A stretch of 47,014 nt of DNA from Bacillota bacterium (GTDB lineage Bacteria > Bacillota_G > SHA-98 > UBA4971): positions 1 to 47,014 of the forward strand of contig JAAZEW010000152.1 in the NCBI GenBank assembly GCA_012512055.1, given 5' to 3'. The notes under the pieces were generated by a model. That model was not told the DNA's origin. It did not search any database and was given only the letters and a program-made list of their open reading frames with translations. Numbering within the stretch: position 1 is the stretch's first letter; every line of letters begins with the position of its first letter. This document shows positions 8,978 to 18,070 of the stretch, one piece after another. The position numbers and the translations under genes were made by a program.

Positions 8978-10021
8978 TTGATTGAGTTGCAGCGTATACC
9001 TGCGTCACTGTTGAGCAAACTTAAGAATCAGCATACCCTGGCCATTCTCGCAATACTCACCTGCACGATCTTATGGGGGTTGTCCTTCATCAGCGCAAAA
9101 TCCCTGCTCATTGCAGGATTAACGCCCATTCAGGTCAACTCCGCCAGGTTCATTCCGGCCACTGCAGTCTTCCTAATCTTGTATCTTGCCCGTCACTCTC
9201 TGCGGGCCGATAGAGTTGAACATCAAGACCAAAATCCCCAACCGCGTCATGCTACCGGTAACCCGGGCCGCACCTGGGAATTTCCAGCAAAAGCAGGGTT
9301 AGCCGCGATAATGGGTATTCCGGTTTACTTCCTCTTGGAAACCGTAGGCCTCAATTTTACCTCTGCCGGCACCGCGTCGCTCATAACAGGGCTTTCTCCC
9401 ATCATAAACGCAATCGCGCTTCTCATCTTCCTGCGAGTAAGCATAGCCCGCATTCAGTGGGCAGGTGTAATCATGTCATGCTTCGGCGTATACGTGGTAG
9501 CGCGAGCTGACATCAACCTCTCCGTGTCTCAAACAGCAATGCTCGGCAATTCACTGGTATTCTTGTCCGCCTGCTCATGGGTGGCATATACGATAATGAA
9601 TAAGCCTCTCACTCTCAAATACGACAATCTGACTCTCAACACTTATCAACATTTGGTAGGGACAGCGGTCCTGTGGTTGATTGCATTTCTCAAAGAAGGC
9701 ATCCCTTTTGCCCGATGGAATCCGGTGATCTGGGCAAACATCCTCTATCTCGGTATATTCTGCTCTGCCCTTGCCTTTTTCCTCTATCTCTTTGCCTTAC
9801 AGAGATTAAGCTCAACTGTGATTACGAGCTTCATAAACCTTGTCCCATTTGTCAGCGTGTTAGGAGCGAGAGTCTTCCTTGGCGAGCCGGTGTCTTTCAC
9901 TAAACTGTTAGGGGGGATTCTAACAATCACCGGAGTATACCTTGTCAGTTCTCAGGACACATCTTCTACACAGACCCCCCGCACCGAATCTATAGAGTTG
10001 CCCTACGGCAAATCCATATAG
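8978..10021 (+). CDS. EamA/DMT-family transporter
   Basis: The 347-residue membrane protein has about ten hydrophobic segments arranged as two EamA repeats. The first opens with ILTCTILWGLSFISAK near residue 30; the second covers MLGNSLVFLSACSWVAYT to the ALQRLSSTVITSFINL and FLGEPVS region typical of the family. A hydrophilic insert of about 35 residues (near 75-110) separates helices 2 and 3. Members export or import small metabolites such as amino acids or nucleosides; the substrate cannot be told. The start is a TTG: AGGAAGGG sits very close to the TTG at 8978 and is better spaced for an in-frame TTG at 8987. It lies alone between opposite-strand genes. Confidence 0.88.
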   Translation: MIELQRIPASLLSKLKNQHTLAILAILTCTILWGLSFISAKSLLIAGLTPIQVNSARFIPATAVFLILYLARHSLRADRVEHQDQNPQPRHATGNPGRTWEFPAKAGLAAIMGIPVYFLLETVGLNFTSAGTASLITGLSPIINAIALLIFLRVSIARIQWAGVIMSCFGVYVVARADINLSVSQTAMLGNSLVFLSACSWVAYTIMNKPLTLKYDNLTLNTYQHLVGTAVLWLIAFLKEGIPFARWNPVIWANILYLGIFCSALAFFLYLFALQRLSSTVITSFINLVPFVSVLGARVFLGEPVSFTKLLGGILTITGVYLVSSQDTSSTQTPRTESIELPYGKSI

Positions 10022-10068
10022 GTAGCCTGCAACGAGTCAACACCCGCGCGGCGCCAATATCGTAGCAG

Positions 10069-10686
10069 CTATGACAACCGGAATAACTCCTCAATAAGAG
10101 GAAGAGCAGCCCTAAGGGCTAAGGCTCTGTGGCTCACGGCATTTTTCACATCCTGAGGCAGCGCTGCGAAACTCCTGGTATGCCCAAGGGGAATGAAAAC
10201 CGGGTCATATCCGAATCCGCCGCATCCGTCAGGTGCAAAACCTATCTTGCCTTCGCATACCCCTTCAACCGACTCACCTCTCCCGGAAGGATCCGCCAGC
10301 GCCACAACGCACCTGAACCTTGCAGTCCTGTTCGCATCCTCAACACCTTCCAACAGCGACAGGAGCTTCTCATAGTTAGCTCTGTCCCGCTCCCGGCCGC
10401 GCGGGAGATCACCCCCTGCAAACCTGGCAGAGTGAACGCCCGGCGCCCCGCAAAGCGCATCAACCTCAAGGCCGCTGTCATCCGCCAGCGCCACCTCTCC
10501 TGTGGCCTTCGCAATCACCCGTGCCTTACTCATGGCGTTGTCCTGGAATGTCTCGCCATCCTCCACAACATCGGGTATGTCATTGTAAGCGGAACACGCC
10601 ACAACTTCTATAGGAAGATGCCTCAATATCTCCTTGATTTCCAACACCTTCCCCGGATTCTTCGTTGCCAGAACCAGGCGCGACAT
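10069..10686 (-). CDS. rdgB: XTP/dITP diphosphatase (RdgB/HAM1 family)
   Basis: This 205-residue enzyme hydrolyses non-canonical purine triphosphates (dITP, XTP) to monophosphates, keeping them out of nucleic acids. Family marks are LVLATKNPGKVLEI at the N terminus (phosphate and base contact), ALADDSGLEVDALCGAPGVHSAR in the middle (catalytic acidic residues), FGYDPVFIP, and the C-terminal SHRALAL. The start is the ATG at 10686, one base after the rph stop codon (TGAGATG), which implies translational coupling. Longer in-frame starts would overlap rph. The rph-rdgB pairing is common in Firmicutes. Confidence 0.96.
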   Translation of the reverse strand: MSRLVLATKNPGKVLEIKEILRHLPIEVVACSAYNDIPDVVEDGETFQDNAMSKARVIAKATGEVALADDSGLEVDALCGAPGVHSARFAGGDLPRGRERDRANYEKLLSLLEGVEDANRTARFRCVVALADPSGRGESVEGVCEGKIGFAPDGCGGFGYDPVFIPLGHTRSFAALPQDVKNAVSHRALALRAALPLIEELFRLS

Positions 10687-10687
10687 C

Positions 10688-11434
10688 TCAGCGCCCCACC
10701 TTCCGGACAAGGTCTCCAAGGACCTCCTTTTGCACATCAATGAGGCTCACAATGCCATCCTCTGCGACCTTGAGCATCTCGTCCAACTGGGTTTTTGTAA
10801 AGGGATTTCCTTCAGCCGTGCCTTGAACCTCAACAAGCAGCCCGTGTCCGGTCATGACTACGTTCATGTCTACACCTGCACGCGAATCTTCTTCAAAGGT
10901 CAAGTCCATCATTACCTTGTTGTCAACTATACCTACACTGGTCGCAGCAATGAAATCCGTAACAGGAAACGGCTTGTGGTTCCACGAACTTCCATTAGGA
11001 AACATCGTATTGACCGCATCCACGAGCGCCACAAAAGCCCCGGTTATCGCACAAGTCCGTGTGCCGCCGTCAGCTTGTATGACGTCACAATCTATCCAAA
11101 CAGTCCGTTCGCCGAGAGACTCCAAATTCACAACTGATCTCAGCGCCCGTCCTACCAGCCTTTGAATCTCGTATGTCCGTCCTGACCTGCCCCTTGCGGC
11201 CTCGCGCGGATTCCGCTCGCCGGTAGCCCGCGGGAGCATACCGTATTCCGCAGTCACCCAACCCTTTTCCTGGCCTTTCAGAAACTGAGGCACCCTGTCT
11301 TCAACTGAAGCTGTGCATACCACCTTGGTATCACCAACCTCAATCAACACAGAACCTTCTGCGTACTTAATGAACCCCCTCGTAATTTTCACGGGCCTCA
11401 TTTCCCTGCAAGCTCTCCCATCGTGCCGTGTCAT
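10688..11434 (-). CDS. rph: Ribonuclease PH
   Basis: The 248-residue phosphorolytic 3'-5' exoribonuclease trims tRNA 3' ends. Recognisable blocks are RPVKITRGF and [18 protein letters not shown] near the N terminus, [14 protein letters not shown], the long conserved [17 protein letters not shown], and [20 protein letters not shown] with its acidic active-site residues. The length matches the family. The ATG has GGAGGTGAGG just upstream. It is followed directly by rdgB. Confidence 0.97.
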   Translation of the reverse strand: MTRHDGRACREMRPVKITRGFIKYAEGSVLIEVGDTKVVCTASVEDRVPQFLKGQEKGWVTAEYGMLPRATGERNPREAARGRSGRTYEIQRLVGRALRSVVNLESLGERTVWIDCDVIQADGGTRTCAITGAFVALVDAVNTMFPNGSSWNHKPFPVTDFIAATSVGIVDNKVMMDLTFEEDSRAGVDMNVVMTGHGLLVEVQGTAEGNPFTKTQLDEMLKVAEDGIVSLIDVQKEVLGDLVRKVGR

Positions 11435-11500
11435 GCCAACCTCACCTCCGCTATCAGCCTATCATCCCCAGTTTAGAGCAGTCCAAACACGAAAATCAGA

Positions 11501-12298
11501 TTATGACAAGTCTACTCGCCTGGTCTCAGCTAAGTTGTCGCCTAATAGCTTGCTTCCGACAGCAGTAAAGAGCACAGGGTCGCCACTTACCGCAAACTCA
11601 TGCTGCCCTGTTTTCTCCCGGCTTTGCAGGCCCAGCTCCTGAAGGGCTGCAGCCGCTACCGTAACCGTCTCTCGGGCAGGATCCACAATCTCCACGCGCG
11701 GCCCGGTAATCCGCTTAATATGCTCAATCAGGTAAGGATAGTGAGTGCACCCCAGAACCAGAACATCAATATCCTCAGCCATCAGGGGGGCAATGTAATC
11801 ATGAAGCGCGCGAATGGTCTCCTCTGAATTGATGGCACCCTTCTCAATCAGCGGGACAAGTTGTGGGCAAGCTGAGCTAAACACCTTTCCTTCAGCTAAA
11901 TATTCCTTTATCGCCTTCTCATAGGTGCAGCTCCGGATTGTCCCTGACGTTCCCATAACGCCGATTCTTCCGGTTCGCGTTGCCTTTGACGCAGCGTACG
12001 CTCCTGGACGCAGAACACCTATGATAGGAATGTCAAACTCAAGTTTCACGTACTCCAAAACCTGCGATGACGTAGTATTGCATGCAGCAATAATGTACTT
12101 CGAACCTTGGCCTATCAAGAACTTGATGATTTCGCGGGAAAACCCCAGGAGTTCTTCGGCTGTCTTCTCCCCATAAGGAATCCTGGCAGTATCCCCGAAA
12201 TAGACAACACGCTCCCAGGGCAGCTTAGAGGATATTTCACGGACGACGGTAAGCCCTCCCACTCCTGAGTCATAGACACCGATGGGTCGCGAATTCAA
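11501..12298 (-). CDS. murI: Glutamate racemase
   Basis: The 265-residue enzyme makes D-glutamate for peptidoglycan. The active-site motifs are present: GVYDSGVGGLTV (D10, S11), YFGDTARIPYG, the first catalytic cysteine in AACNTT (C73), and the second in VLGCTHYPY near residue 183. The likely start is the TTG at 12298, because GGAGGTG lies seven bases upstream; an open frame from 12316 would place the ribosome site inside the gene. It stands behind the amidase gene but a terminator separates the two. Confidence 0.95.
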   Translation of the reverse strand: MNSRPIGVYDSGVGGLTVVREISSKLPWERVVYFGDTARIPYGEKTAEELLGFSREIIKFLIGQGSKYIIAACNTTSSQVLEYVKLEFDIPIIGVLRPGAYAASKATRTGRIGVMGTSGTIRSCTYEKAIKEYLAEGKVFSSACPQLVPLIEKGAINSEETIRALHDYIAPLMAEDIDVLVLGCTHYPYLIEHIKRITGPRVEIVDPARETVTVAAAALQELGLQSREKTGQHEFAVSGDPVLFTAVGSKLLGDNLAETRRVDLS

Positions 12299-12333
12299 TA
12301 ACTTCACCTCCGGCAACTGATGCTACGATGATT

Positions 12334-12364
12334 ATTATATGTCATACCTTGGCCTATAGCGCAA
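12334..12364 (-). promoter_or_regulatory. Possible murI promoter
   Basis: A good TATAAT box (12339-12334) is preceded by TTGCGC (12364-12359) with a long 19-base spacer. The placement, just after the amidase terminator and about 35 bases before the murI start, fits, but the upstream box is weak. Confidence 0.35.
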
Positions 12365-12393
12365 AAAAAATAGCTTACCTCTCGGATCAAGCT
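12363..12393 (-). terminator. Rho-independent terminator of the amidase gene
   Basis: On the minus strand AGCTT..CC GAGA GG..AAGCT forms a short imperfect stem, followed by A and eight T (12370-12363). It lies about 45 bases past the amidase stop. Confidence 0.6.
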
Positions 12394-12435
12394 GCATTGC
12401 CTCGTCATTTGCCTATCTGCCTGAACAGATCGGGA

Positions 12436-14268
12436 TTATGACTGCTCCTCCTGCCCTTCTAATTGTTCAGTTCGGCTCCCGCTGTCTTCCTGCTCATCCT
12501 CTTGCAAGCCAGAGCCGGAGAAGGTTGCGGCCTCATCGCTTTCCGTCACAAGCGGCTTCTCTTCCGGGCCTACCGGCGCCTGTGATTGGCGATCTTTGCG
12601 CCACTGGAAATAGGCGGCTATTCCGTTTGTTATGCCCTGGGCAGCTTTCTGCCGGAAAGCAGGGTCAAGAAGGAGCAGCTCCTCTTTGAGGTTGGACATG
12701 AAGACTACTTCCACAAGACATGCAGGACACCTCGCCTCCCGAATCACCATAAGGTCGTTCCTCTCCCGCGCCCCCCGGTCAAATTGCCTAATCTGACTTA
12801 CAAGAGCAGTCTGGACGTATTCTGCCAGGATCCTACTCATAGACACTGTACCTGAATACAGAGTCTCAGTGCCTGTAGGCTCTCCGGTTCTTGACGCATT
12901 TGCGTGGATGCTGATAAACGCGTCGACACGCCCGTTTGAGGCAGCCTTCACGCGCTCAGGCAAGGTGACGCTCACATCATCCGAGCGGGTGAGAACAACC
13001 TCTGCTCCCATGGCCTGAAGCTGCGTTGCGACCCTCTTTGAAATGTCAAGGACCACGGCCTTCTCGTGAAGGCCTGTAGGGCCAATGGCTCCGGGATCCG
13101 TCCCCCCGTGACCGGGATCTATGACTATTACCGCATCCGCCATGGATGACTTGAATACTTCGACTCTTGCCCCTTTTCCGCCTGGCTCGGCTTGCGCCGA
13201 ATGCCCCACATAATACTCGAGATCCAGCACTACACGGACAGTCATAGGGCTGTGCTGTGCCAGGCGAATCCTTTTCACTACACCGTCCCCCACCGGAATC
13301 TCTCTTCTCGTTGTGTCCAGAGTCGAGTTTTCAAAATCCATAACAATCCTTTGGGGAGCGGCCAGCACCATGAACTTCACTTCCGGATTGCCGCTGGACA
13401 CCACATCAACTGTTGTTGATTTGTCATCACCCGCAAATTCTGCCCCGAGGATACGACAACCCAAATCAACAACGACTTCTCCCGGCCTCTCCGACGAGGT
13501 GGATACCGAGTAAGTCGTCGGTTTTACAAGGTCCAACACCACCCGGACTTCATCCGGTTCATGTTGGCTTGCTCTGACACGCGTCACCTGGGGATGAGAG
13601 ACGGGCACCTCTATGGCGTCTGAAACCATCACAGTTCCGGGTAAATCCACGACAATCCTGGGAGGGTCGGTGAGACTCGATGTTTCGTAATCCATGCTGC
13701 CGTTTCCAAGGATGACAGCTTCCGCCCGTCCGTCTCTGTCGAAGAACTCAACACCCGTCATGCGCTTAGGAAAAGAGACGCAAATAACGTCAGGCTTGTC
13801 CTCTGTCTGAACAACAGAATATGACGTAGCCCTCGATAGGTCAAAAACCACCCTTACCACCGAGGGATTGAACTGTCCTACCCGTATCTTTTCAATTATG
13901 CCGTCCTCAACAGGTATCGGATCAGGCCGAGACAGTAAAACAGCGCCTTCTACGTCCACAACCAGCCTCTCAGGATCTGACAGAGTGAATGACCTACAAG
14001 ATGCCCTGCCGCTGAGTGAAATCTCCACTGTAGTGCGCCCGTCCTTGTCCGATTCGCTGATTTGAAGCACAGTGACGCGTTCCGTGGTGGAAGGTTCAGT
14101 AGCGGCATTTCCTGAAGCCTGCGCAACGGTCACAGGAAGCTCGGAAGTCATATGCTGCCTTTCTGTCGCACTGATCCGGCAGGTGACTGCACACAACGAG
14201 AGTGAAACCACCCCCAGAACGACAAGAAAAGTGCGAATACTTGTCCTAGAAAATATGGATCGCAACAA
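12436..14268 (-). CDS. N-acetylmuramoyl-L-alanine amidase with three AMIN domains
   Basis: About 610 residues. After an N-terminal hydrophobic anchor or signal (residues 10-30) come three AMIN domains (about 78-167, 180-270, 283-372). Each has the pattern of a hydrophobic strand, DPxRIVVDL and VxRVRxxQHxPxxVRVVxDL; these bind peptidoglycan or pili and target the enzyme. The Amidase_3 domain begins VIDPGHGGTDPGA with zinc ligand H387, then E402, SIHANAS near 450 and the late VVFMSNLKE. A charged Gln/Glu tail follows. It cleaves the stem peptide from MurNAc during cell separation or sporulation. The start is uncertain: I prefer the TTG at 14268 after GGGGGTAGA. The open frame continues to an ATG at 14400 inside a mobile element, which I doubt. 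Confidence 0.9.
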   Translation of the reverse strand: MLRSIFSRTSIRTFLVVLGVVSLSLCAVTCRISATERQHMTSELPVTVAQASGNAATEPSTTERVTVLQISESDKDGRTTVEISLSGRASCRSFTLSDPERLVVDVEGAVLLSRPDPIPVEDGIIEKIRVGQFNPSVVRVVFDLSRATSYSVVQTEDKPDVICVSFPKRMTGVEFFDRDGRAEAVILGNGSMDYETSSLTDPPRIVVDLPGTVMVSDAIEVPVSHPQVTRVRASQHEPDEVRVVLDLVKPTTYSVSTSSERPGEVVVDLGCRILGAEFAGDDKSTTVDVVSSGNPEVKFMVLAAPQRIVMDFENSTLDTTRREIPVGDGVVKRIRLAQHSPMTVRVVLDLEYYVGHSAQAEPGGKGARVEVFKSSMADAVIVIDPGHGGTDPGAIGPTGLHEKAVVLDISKRVATQLQAMGAEVVLTRSDDVSVTLPERVKAASNGRVDAFISIHANASRTGEPTGTETLYSGTVSMSRILAEYVQTALVSQIRQFDRGARERNDLMVIREARCPACLVEVVFMSNLKEELLLLDPAFRQKAAQGITNGIAAYFQWRKDRQSQAPVGPEEKPLVTESDEAATFSGSGLQEDEQEDSGSRTEQLEGQEEQS

Positions 14269-14383
14269 TCTACCCCCACATCTTCGATAGCTGCTAAATC
14301 CCTTTTCGACTCTGTTTGTCAATTTCCTCTTCCAATTAGCAGGAAAGGACCTGCATTTATTAATTTCAGTAAAAACCTTCCTG

Positions 14384-14695
14384 CCTAAGTAGAGCACCAT
14401 GAGACCGCTGGACTTCTCCAGTAATCGCCGGTTTCGCCGAAGACGTCAGCCGGTTTTTGCGATTCGGGCGGGCTGTGTTAACGTAATATGGGAGAGAACA
14501 ACGATCTCCGCCATAAGTGGTCGCCGGTCCCAGAAAGTGTACGTACCGTGTAGGGTTGCCGGTGCTGCACTAAGGAGACGGCGCCCCAAGCGGATTGCCT
14601 TGACAAAGGAATTACCGGCCTCAGAAAACGTACGTACCGTGCGGGGCCACCCAAGGCCTCGGACAGCGAGCGAAAACCAATGAACTCATACCTAG
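14384..14695 (+). mobile_element. O element, long form with nested N element (copy O-B)
   Basis: The outer ends CCTAAGTAG and ACTCATACCTAG match the other O copies. Without the nested N and its 6-bp duplication it would be 198 bp. It carries two direct copies of a core (AAAGTGTACGTACCGTG and AAACGTACGTACCGTGCGGGG) about 90 bp apart; the short form O-A has only one. It fills most of the 14269-14822 gap between the amidase and the XRE gene. Open frames across it are repeat-derived and I do not treat them as genes. Confidence 0.8.
14401..14508 (-). mobile_element. N element, 108 bp, nested in O-B
   Basis: Reverse copy of the same 108-bp sequence found at 43467 and 45517, with a few substitutions. 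Its ends GAGACCGCTG and ..CGATCTC are the inverted termini. It is flanked by CACCAT (14395-14400) and CGCCAT (14509-14514), a 6-bp target duplication with one change. In O-A this site is intact as GATCACCATAAGTGATC, so the insertion point is clear. Non-coding. Confidence 0.85.
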
Positions 14696-14822
14696 AGTTG
14701 GCACAAGCTCATCTCAGCCCGTTGACTGCGCTCTGAGCAAGGGTTTATCCGGTCACTACGCGCTGTATGCTTCTTCACTTATACGTTGCATGCTTGTAAG
14801 ATTTACCGTAGAGGTGGTGACT

Positions 14823-15179
14823 GTGGGCGATACCTTCGCTTCTGCCGGAGAGCGAATCAGGATATTAAGGCAACATAAGCATCTAACCCAGGAGCAATTA
14901 GGAGAGCTCGCGGGACTGAACCCGAATTACGTCGGTCAAGTGGAAAGGGGTCAGCGCATCCCGTCAGTACAGACGATTCATGCTCTGGCAGCAGCACTCG
15001 GAGTAGATCCGGGGTTTCTTCTGTTGTCACCCGACAAGTCCAATTCTCCCATCAGCAACCTGATGGCCCTTGTAGCCCTGGCCACACCTGAACAGGTTGA
15101 GCTGATCACGAAGATCGCAGAGACCGTGGTGTCTTCCGGGTACCGGGTCAGTGAAGATCATGATAATGAAGGATTTTGA
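14823..15179 (+). CDS. XRE-family helix-turn-helix regulator
   Basis: A 118-residue DNA-binding protein. An HTH_3 domain covers about residues 8-64: GERIRILRQHKHLTQEQLGE, then LNPNYVGQVERGQRIPSV as the recognition helix region, ending LAAALGVDPGFLL. The remaining 50 residues form a short helical tail, perhaps for dimers. The GTG at 14823 is preferred because GAGGTGGTGA lies just upstream; a frame from 14790 has no ribosome site. Its last 22 bases overlap the end of the convergent glgM gene. The target is unknown; control of glucan genes is only a guess from position. Confidence 0.85.
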   Translation: MGDTFASAGERIRILRQHKHLTQEQLGELAGLNPNYVGQVERGQRIPSVQTIHALAAALGVDPGFLLLSPDKSNSPISNLMALVALATPEQVELITKIAETVVSSGYRVSEDHDNEGF

Positions 15180-16369
15180 TGTTTCCGATTCCAGGCAATC
15201 TTAACAAGTTCCTTATAGAGGCCTGCAGTCTTGCGCGCGATAGAATCCCAACTGAAGAAGCGTTCAGCCCTTTCTCTTCCCGCCTTCCCCATATTACCGG
15301 CTAATTCCCTATCGCGAAGAAGCTTATTGAGAGCGGAGGCAAGCTCGCCTGACCTGCCCGGCTCAACCAAGAACCCTGTTTCACCGTGCACAACGACTTC
15401 AGTTATCCCTCCCACTCCTGACGCCACCACCGGAGTCTCACACGCCATGGCTTCCAGATTAATGATACCGAATGGCTCGTATACAGACGGACAACAGAAA
15501 ACCCGCGCATGGGAGTAAAGCTCAATAACCTTATTCTTGGGTACCATTTCTCTTATGAGCCTTACGTTTGGCCATTCGGAAGCCGCCCTTACAACCTCAC
15601 GCTCAACTTCCGGGGTATCAGGTGCGCCTGCACACAGGACTATCTGCACATCGTCAGGGAGATTAGGGACTGCGTCAAGTAAGTGAAAAATACCCTTCTG
15701 CCTGCTCATTCTGCCCACAAATAGGATGTAGTCCTCCCAGATTCCATATTCATGCCTTGCTGTGTCAGACTCGGTGCGCCTGTACTCATCGAGGTCAATT
15801 CCGTTATGTATCACACGCACTTTTTCTTCATCAATGTCATAGCATTCTAAGATGTCCTTCTTCATTTCCTCAGACACTGCGATTACGCGGTCAGATGCCT
15901 CCACACCGGTCTGCTCCATCCAGCGGCTCAGCTTGTAAGCGTTTCCCAACTGCTCCTCCTTCCAGGGGCGCAACGGTTCCAGGCTGTGGATTGTCGTCAC
16001 AAGGGGTTGTCCATAGAGTTTCTTTGCGTAAAAACCCGCCATAAACGTATACCATGTATGACAATGCACAACGTCTGAGGTTATCGGCTCTTTCATCATT
16101 GCCAGACTGACTGACAGAGGGGAAAGGGCTTTGGCAAAACGCCTGTCATCCACTTTCTCCATCTGATCCCATGATTCATATGCCTTTACCTCCACTCCCT
16201 CCGGGCCTGGCCTGTCCTTACCGAAACACCTCACTTCCACTCCTGCGATTTTTGCAAGAGACCGGGAGAGATAATCCACGTGAACCCCGGCCCCACCATA
16301 GATATCCGGCGGGAATTCGCGAGTCATGATTGTTACGCCGAAGTCTTCTTTCTTAATCCCGGATATCAT
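15158..16369 (-). CDS. glgM: GT4 glycosyltransferase, alpha-maltose-1-phosphate synthase / glycogen synthase (GlgM type)
   Basis: About 403 residues with two Rossmann domains. The N terminus TREFPPDIYGGAGVHVDYLS is the hallmark of the actinobacterial-type GlgA/GlgM subgroup, which joins ADP-glucose to glucose-1-phosphate or extends alpha-1,4 glucan. Other marks are VVHCHTWYTF, TIHSLEPLRPWK, VIHNGIDLDEY, FVGRMSRQKG, and the donor site VYEPFGIINLEAMACETPVV. The start at 16369 has GGAGAG ten bases upstream; an ATG at 16387 overlapping mak is possible. It is the second gene of a two-gene unit with mak, supporting a GlgE-pathway role. Plain glycogen synthase activity is the alternative. Confidence 0.85.
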   Translation of the reverse strand: MISGIKKEDFGVTIMTREFPPDIYGGAGVHVDYLSRSLAKIAGVEVRCFGKDRPGPEGVEVKAYESWDQMEKVDDRRFAKALSPLSVSLAMMKEPITSDVVHCHTWYTFMAGFYAKKLYGQPLVTTIHSLEPLRPWKEEQLGNAYKLSRWMEQTGVEASDRVIAVSEEMKKDILECYDIDEEKVRVIHNGIDLDEYRRTESDTARHEYGIWEDYILFVGRMSRQKGIFHLLDAVPNLPDDVQIVLCAGAPDTPEVEREVVRAASEWPNVRLIREMVPKNKVIELYSHARVFCCPSVYEPFGIINLEAMACETPVVASGVGGITEVVVHGETGFLVEPGRSGELASALNKLLRDRELAGNMGKAGRERAERFFSWDSIARKTAGLYKELVKIAWNRKHQNPSLS

Positions 16370-16376
16370 CAGATCA

Positions 16377-18026
16377 TCACTCTCCATAATCGAAAGTTGA
16401 CCGGATTTCCCCTATGCTGTCGAGAGTCCCCCGAAGCGCAATATTGACCCACCTCGGCCTGTTACGAAGCTCGTATCTTACCTCATAAAGGGCCTTCTCC
16501 AGTTTGAAACACAAAAGAAGGAGCTGGAAGTTGCGGGAATCCCAAGGCAAGAGAAATGCGTAAGACTTGCGCATCGCGTCAATGTACCCTTTAAGGAATT
16601 CCTCCCCTGTCCGCCTGCCCCACTCCTTTGCAGCCTCCATAAAATGCTCCTTCTGATCCGGGAAATCGTCCATACGAAATGCTGCGGAATACCCTGAATA
16701 GTCAAAGGACCTTAGCATTCCTGCCACATCCCTCAGGGGGCTCGACTTTTTCAATCTCTCACAGACAGGACGCAAAGGTTCTCCTTCAAAATCAATTATG
16801 ACAAAATCCTGAGCAAACTTGCCCCTCACCTGGAGAAACTGGCCAAGATGGAGGTCTCCGTGAATTCGGATTTTCATGCCGAGTTCGTCAGCATTTACAA
16901 GGGCCTCCTCCACTTGACGCAGACTCTTGAGAACAGCCTCTTCCTGTATGGATGATTGATACGCACAAAGTGTTTTTTCCAGGGCCTCCGAACCCAGGTT
17001 TGCCTGCCTTAATTCCTCAATCGTTATAGGAATGGCAGAGATTATGTTGCCAACCAGGCTGATCACATCTTCAGGCTTCATAGCTTCGGGAGTGAATCCG
17101 TCTTCCTTGACGCCTGACAGAGCACAATGCAAGCCTGCGGTAACCACGCCCAGACGGCTTTCGCGCAAACCGAAATCCTGCCTGTAACCGTCAATGCCGC
17201 CCTCGTCAGCTTCTTCGGATAAGGAGTCCTCCAACCGTCTTTTCATGAACTTCAGTGCGTCGCCGCACAGTATGTCCCATCCGTCTCCTTGGTTTTTTAT
17301 GAACTCCTGAATGAAGAAAGCAGGGCATGTCACGTCCTGCCGTGTTGAATAGACACCGTACCCCAAAGGCCGTGGGATATTGGAAAAACCCACCCCGTCC
17401 AAGCCCCTGCTTATCTCAATGTCCAGAGATGTGCCTGCTTGCAGCCTTCGATATACCTTTATCACCTGGGATGAGTCTACCATTATCACAGTATTTGTCG
17501 TATCCCTGTCCTCAGTGGCTACAGTACGTACCTGTGAATCCAAAATGCCCGGCCCTGCACGATCAAACTGAAAATAGCCGCGCTCGGAGCAAAGCACAGC
17601 TCCTGTTCTCACAGCACCAAGCAGCGCTGTCGCGAAAGCCGTTGTACCGGTGGCATCATACATATAAGCCCTGAAATCTGTCCCATTGATGACAACAAGG
17701 GGCCGGCTCTGAATCGAAGGTTCTGACTTCGTAAGGAGAAGCGGCACATTATACAAACCCTCATCAGCCTGCTCGCAAGATTCACTCTCAGCTTGGGAGC
17801 CCATTCCTCTCTCGAAGCCCACTGCAATAACGGCTACGCCGACCACGGAGTCCTCACCTTCAGACAGCGTCACCCAATCATACAAAGTCACTTCTCTAAT
17901 AGAGGCGTCCTTTCTCTGAAGCCATCTTGCGTCAGAAAACCATTGCAAATTTATCAGCGGCACTATGGAAGCCAGATCGCAAATGACTTCATCAAAGGAG
18001 CGCTGAGTCAGCCAGATTCCCGGCAC
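16377..18026 (-). CDS. mak: Maltokinase (GlgE pathway)
   Basis: The 549-residue protein should phosphorylate maltose to maltose-1-phosphate with ATP. The N-terminal cap has the maltokinase pattern LQWFSDARWLQRKDASI. The kinase core shows RIHGDLHLGQFLQ (catalytic Asp in HGD) and VIIDFEGEPLRPVCERLKK, then SPLRDVAGMLRSFDY, which is nearly diagnostic of maltokinase rather than of other aminoglycoside-kinase-like enzymes. It is somewhat longer than actinobacterial Mak (about 450). The GTG start at 18026 has AGGAGGTAG seven bases upstream. It is immediately upstream of glgM. treS and glgE, the other pathway enzymes, are not in the window. Confidence 0.88.
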   Translation of the reverse strand: MPGIWLTQRSFDEVICDLASIVPLINLQWFSDARWLQRKDASIREVTLYDWVTLSEGEDSVVGVAVIAVGFERGMGSQAESESCEQADEGLYNVPLLLTKSEPSIQSRPLVVINGTDFRAYMYDATGTTAFATALLGAVRTGAVLCSERGYFQFDRAGPGILDSQVRTVATEDRDTTNTVIMVDSSQVIKVYRRLQAGTSLDIEISRGLDGVGFSNIPRPLGYGVYSTRQDVTCPAFFIQEFIKNQGDGWDILCGDALKFMKRRLEDSLSEEADEGGIDGYRQDFGLRESRLGVVTAGLHCALSGVKEDGFTPEAMKPEDVISLVGNIISAIPITIEELRQANLGSEALEKTLCAYQSSIQEEAVLKSLRQVEEALVNADELGMKIRIHGDLHLGQFLQVRGKFAQDFVIIDFEGEPLRPVCERLKKSSPLRDVAGMLRSFDYSGYSAAFRMDDFPDQKEHFMEAAKEWGRRTGEEFLKGYIDAMRKSYAFLLPWDSRNFQLLLLCFKLEKALYEVRYELRNRPRWVNIALRGTLDSIGEIRSTFDYGE

Positions 18027-18070
18027 TACCCTACCTCCTCACAAAACTCACCCACGCCCAATATGCTGAT

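Noticed and set aside
14268..14400. Amidase start at the ATG at 14400
   Set aside because: That ATG is in the O terminus, has no ribosome site, and the extra 44 residues are positively charged and unlike a signal. The AT-rich stretch with a TTGACA looks like promoter DNA.
14399..14683. Plus-strand frame starting MRPLDFSSNRR
   Set aside because: It is entirely the O/N composite; the same peptide appears from the other copies, a typical false gene from a repeat.
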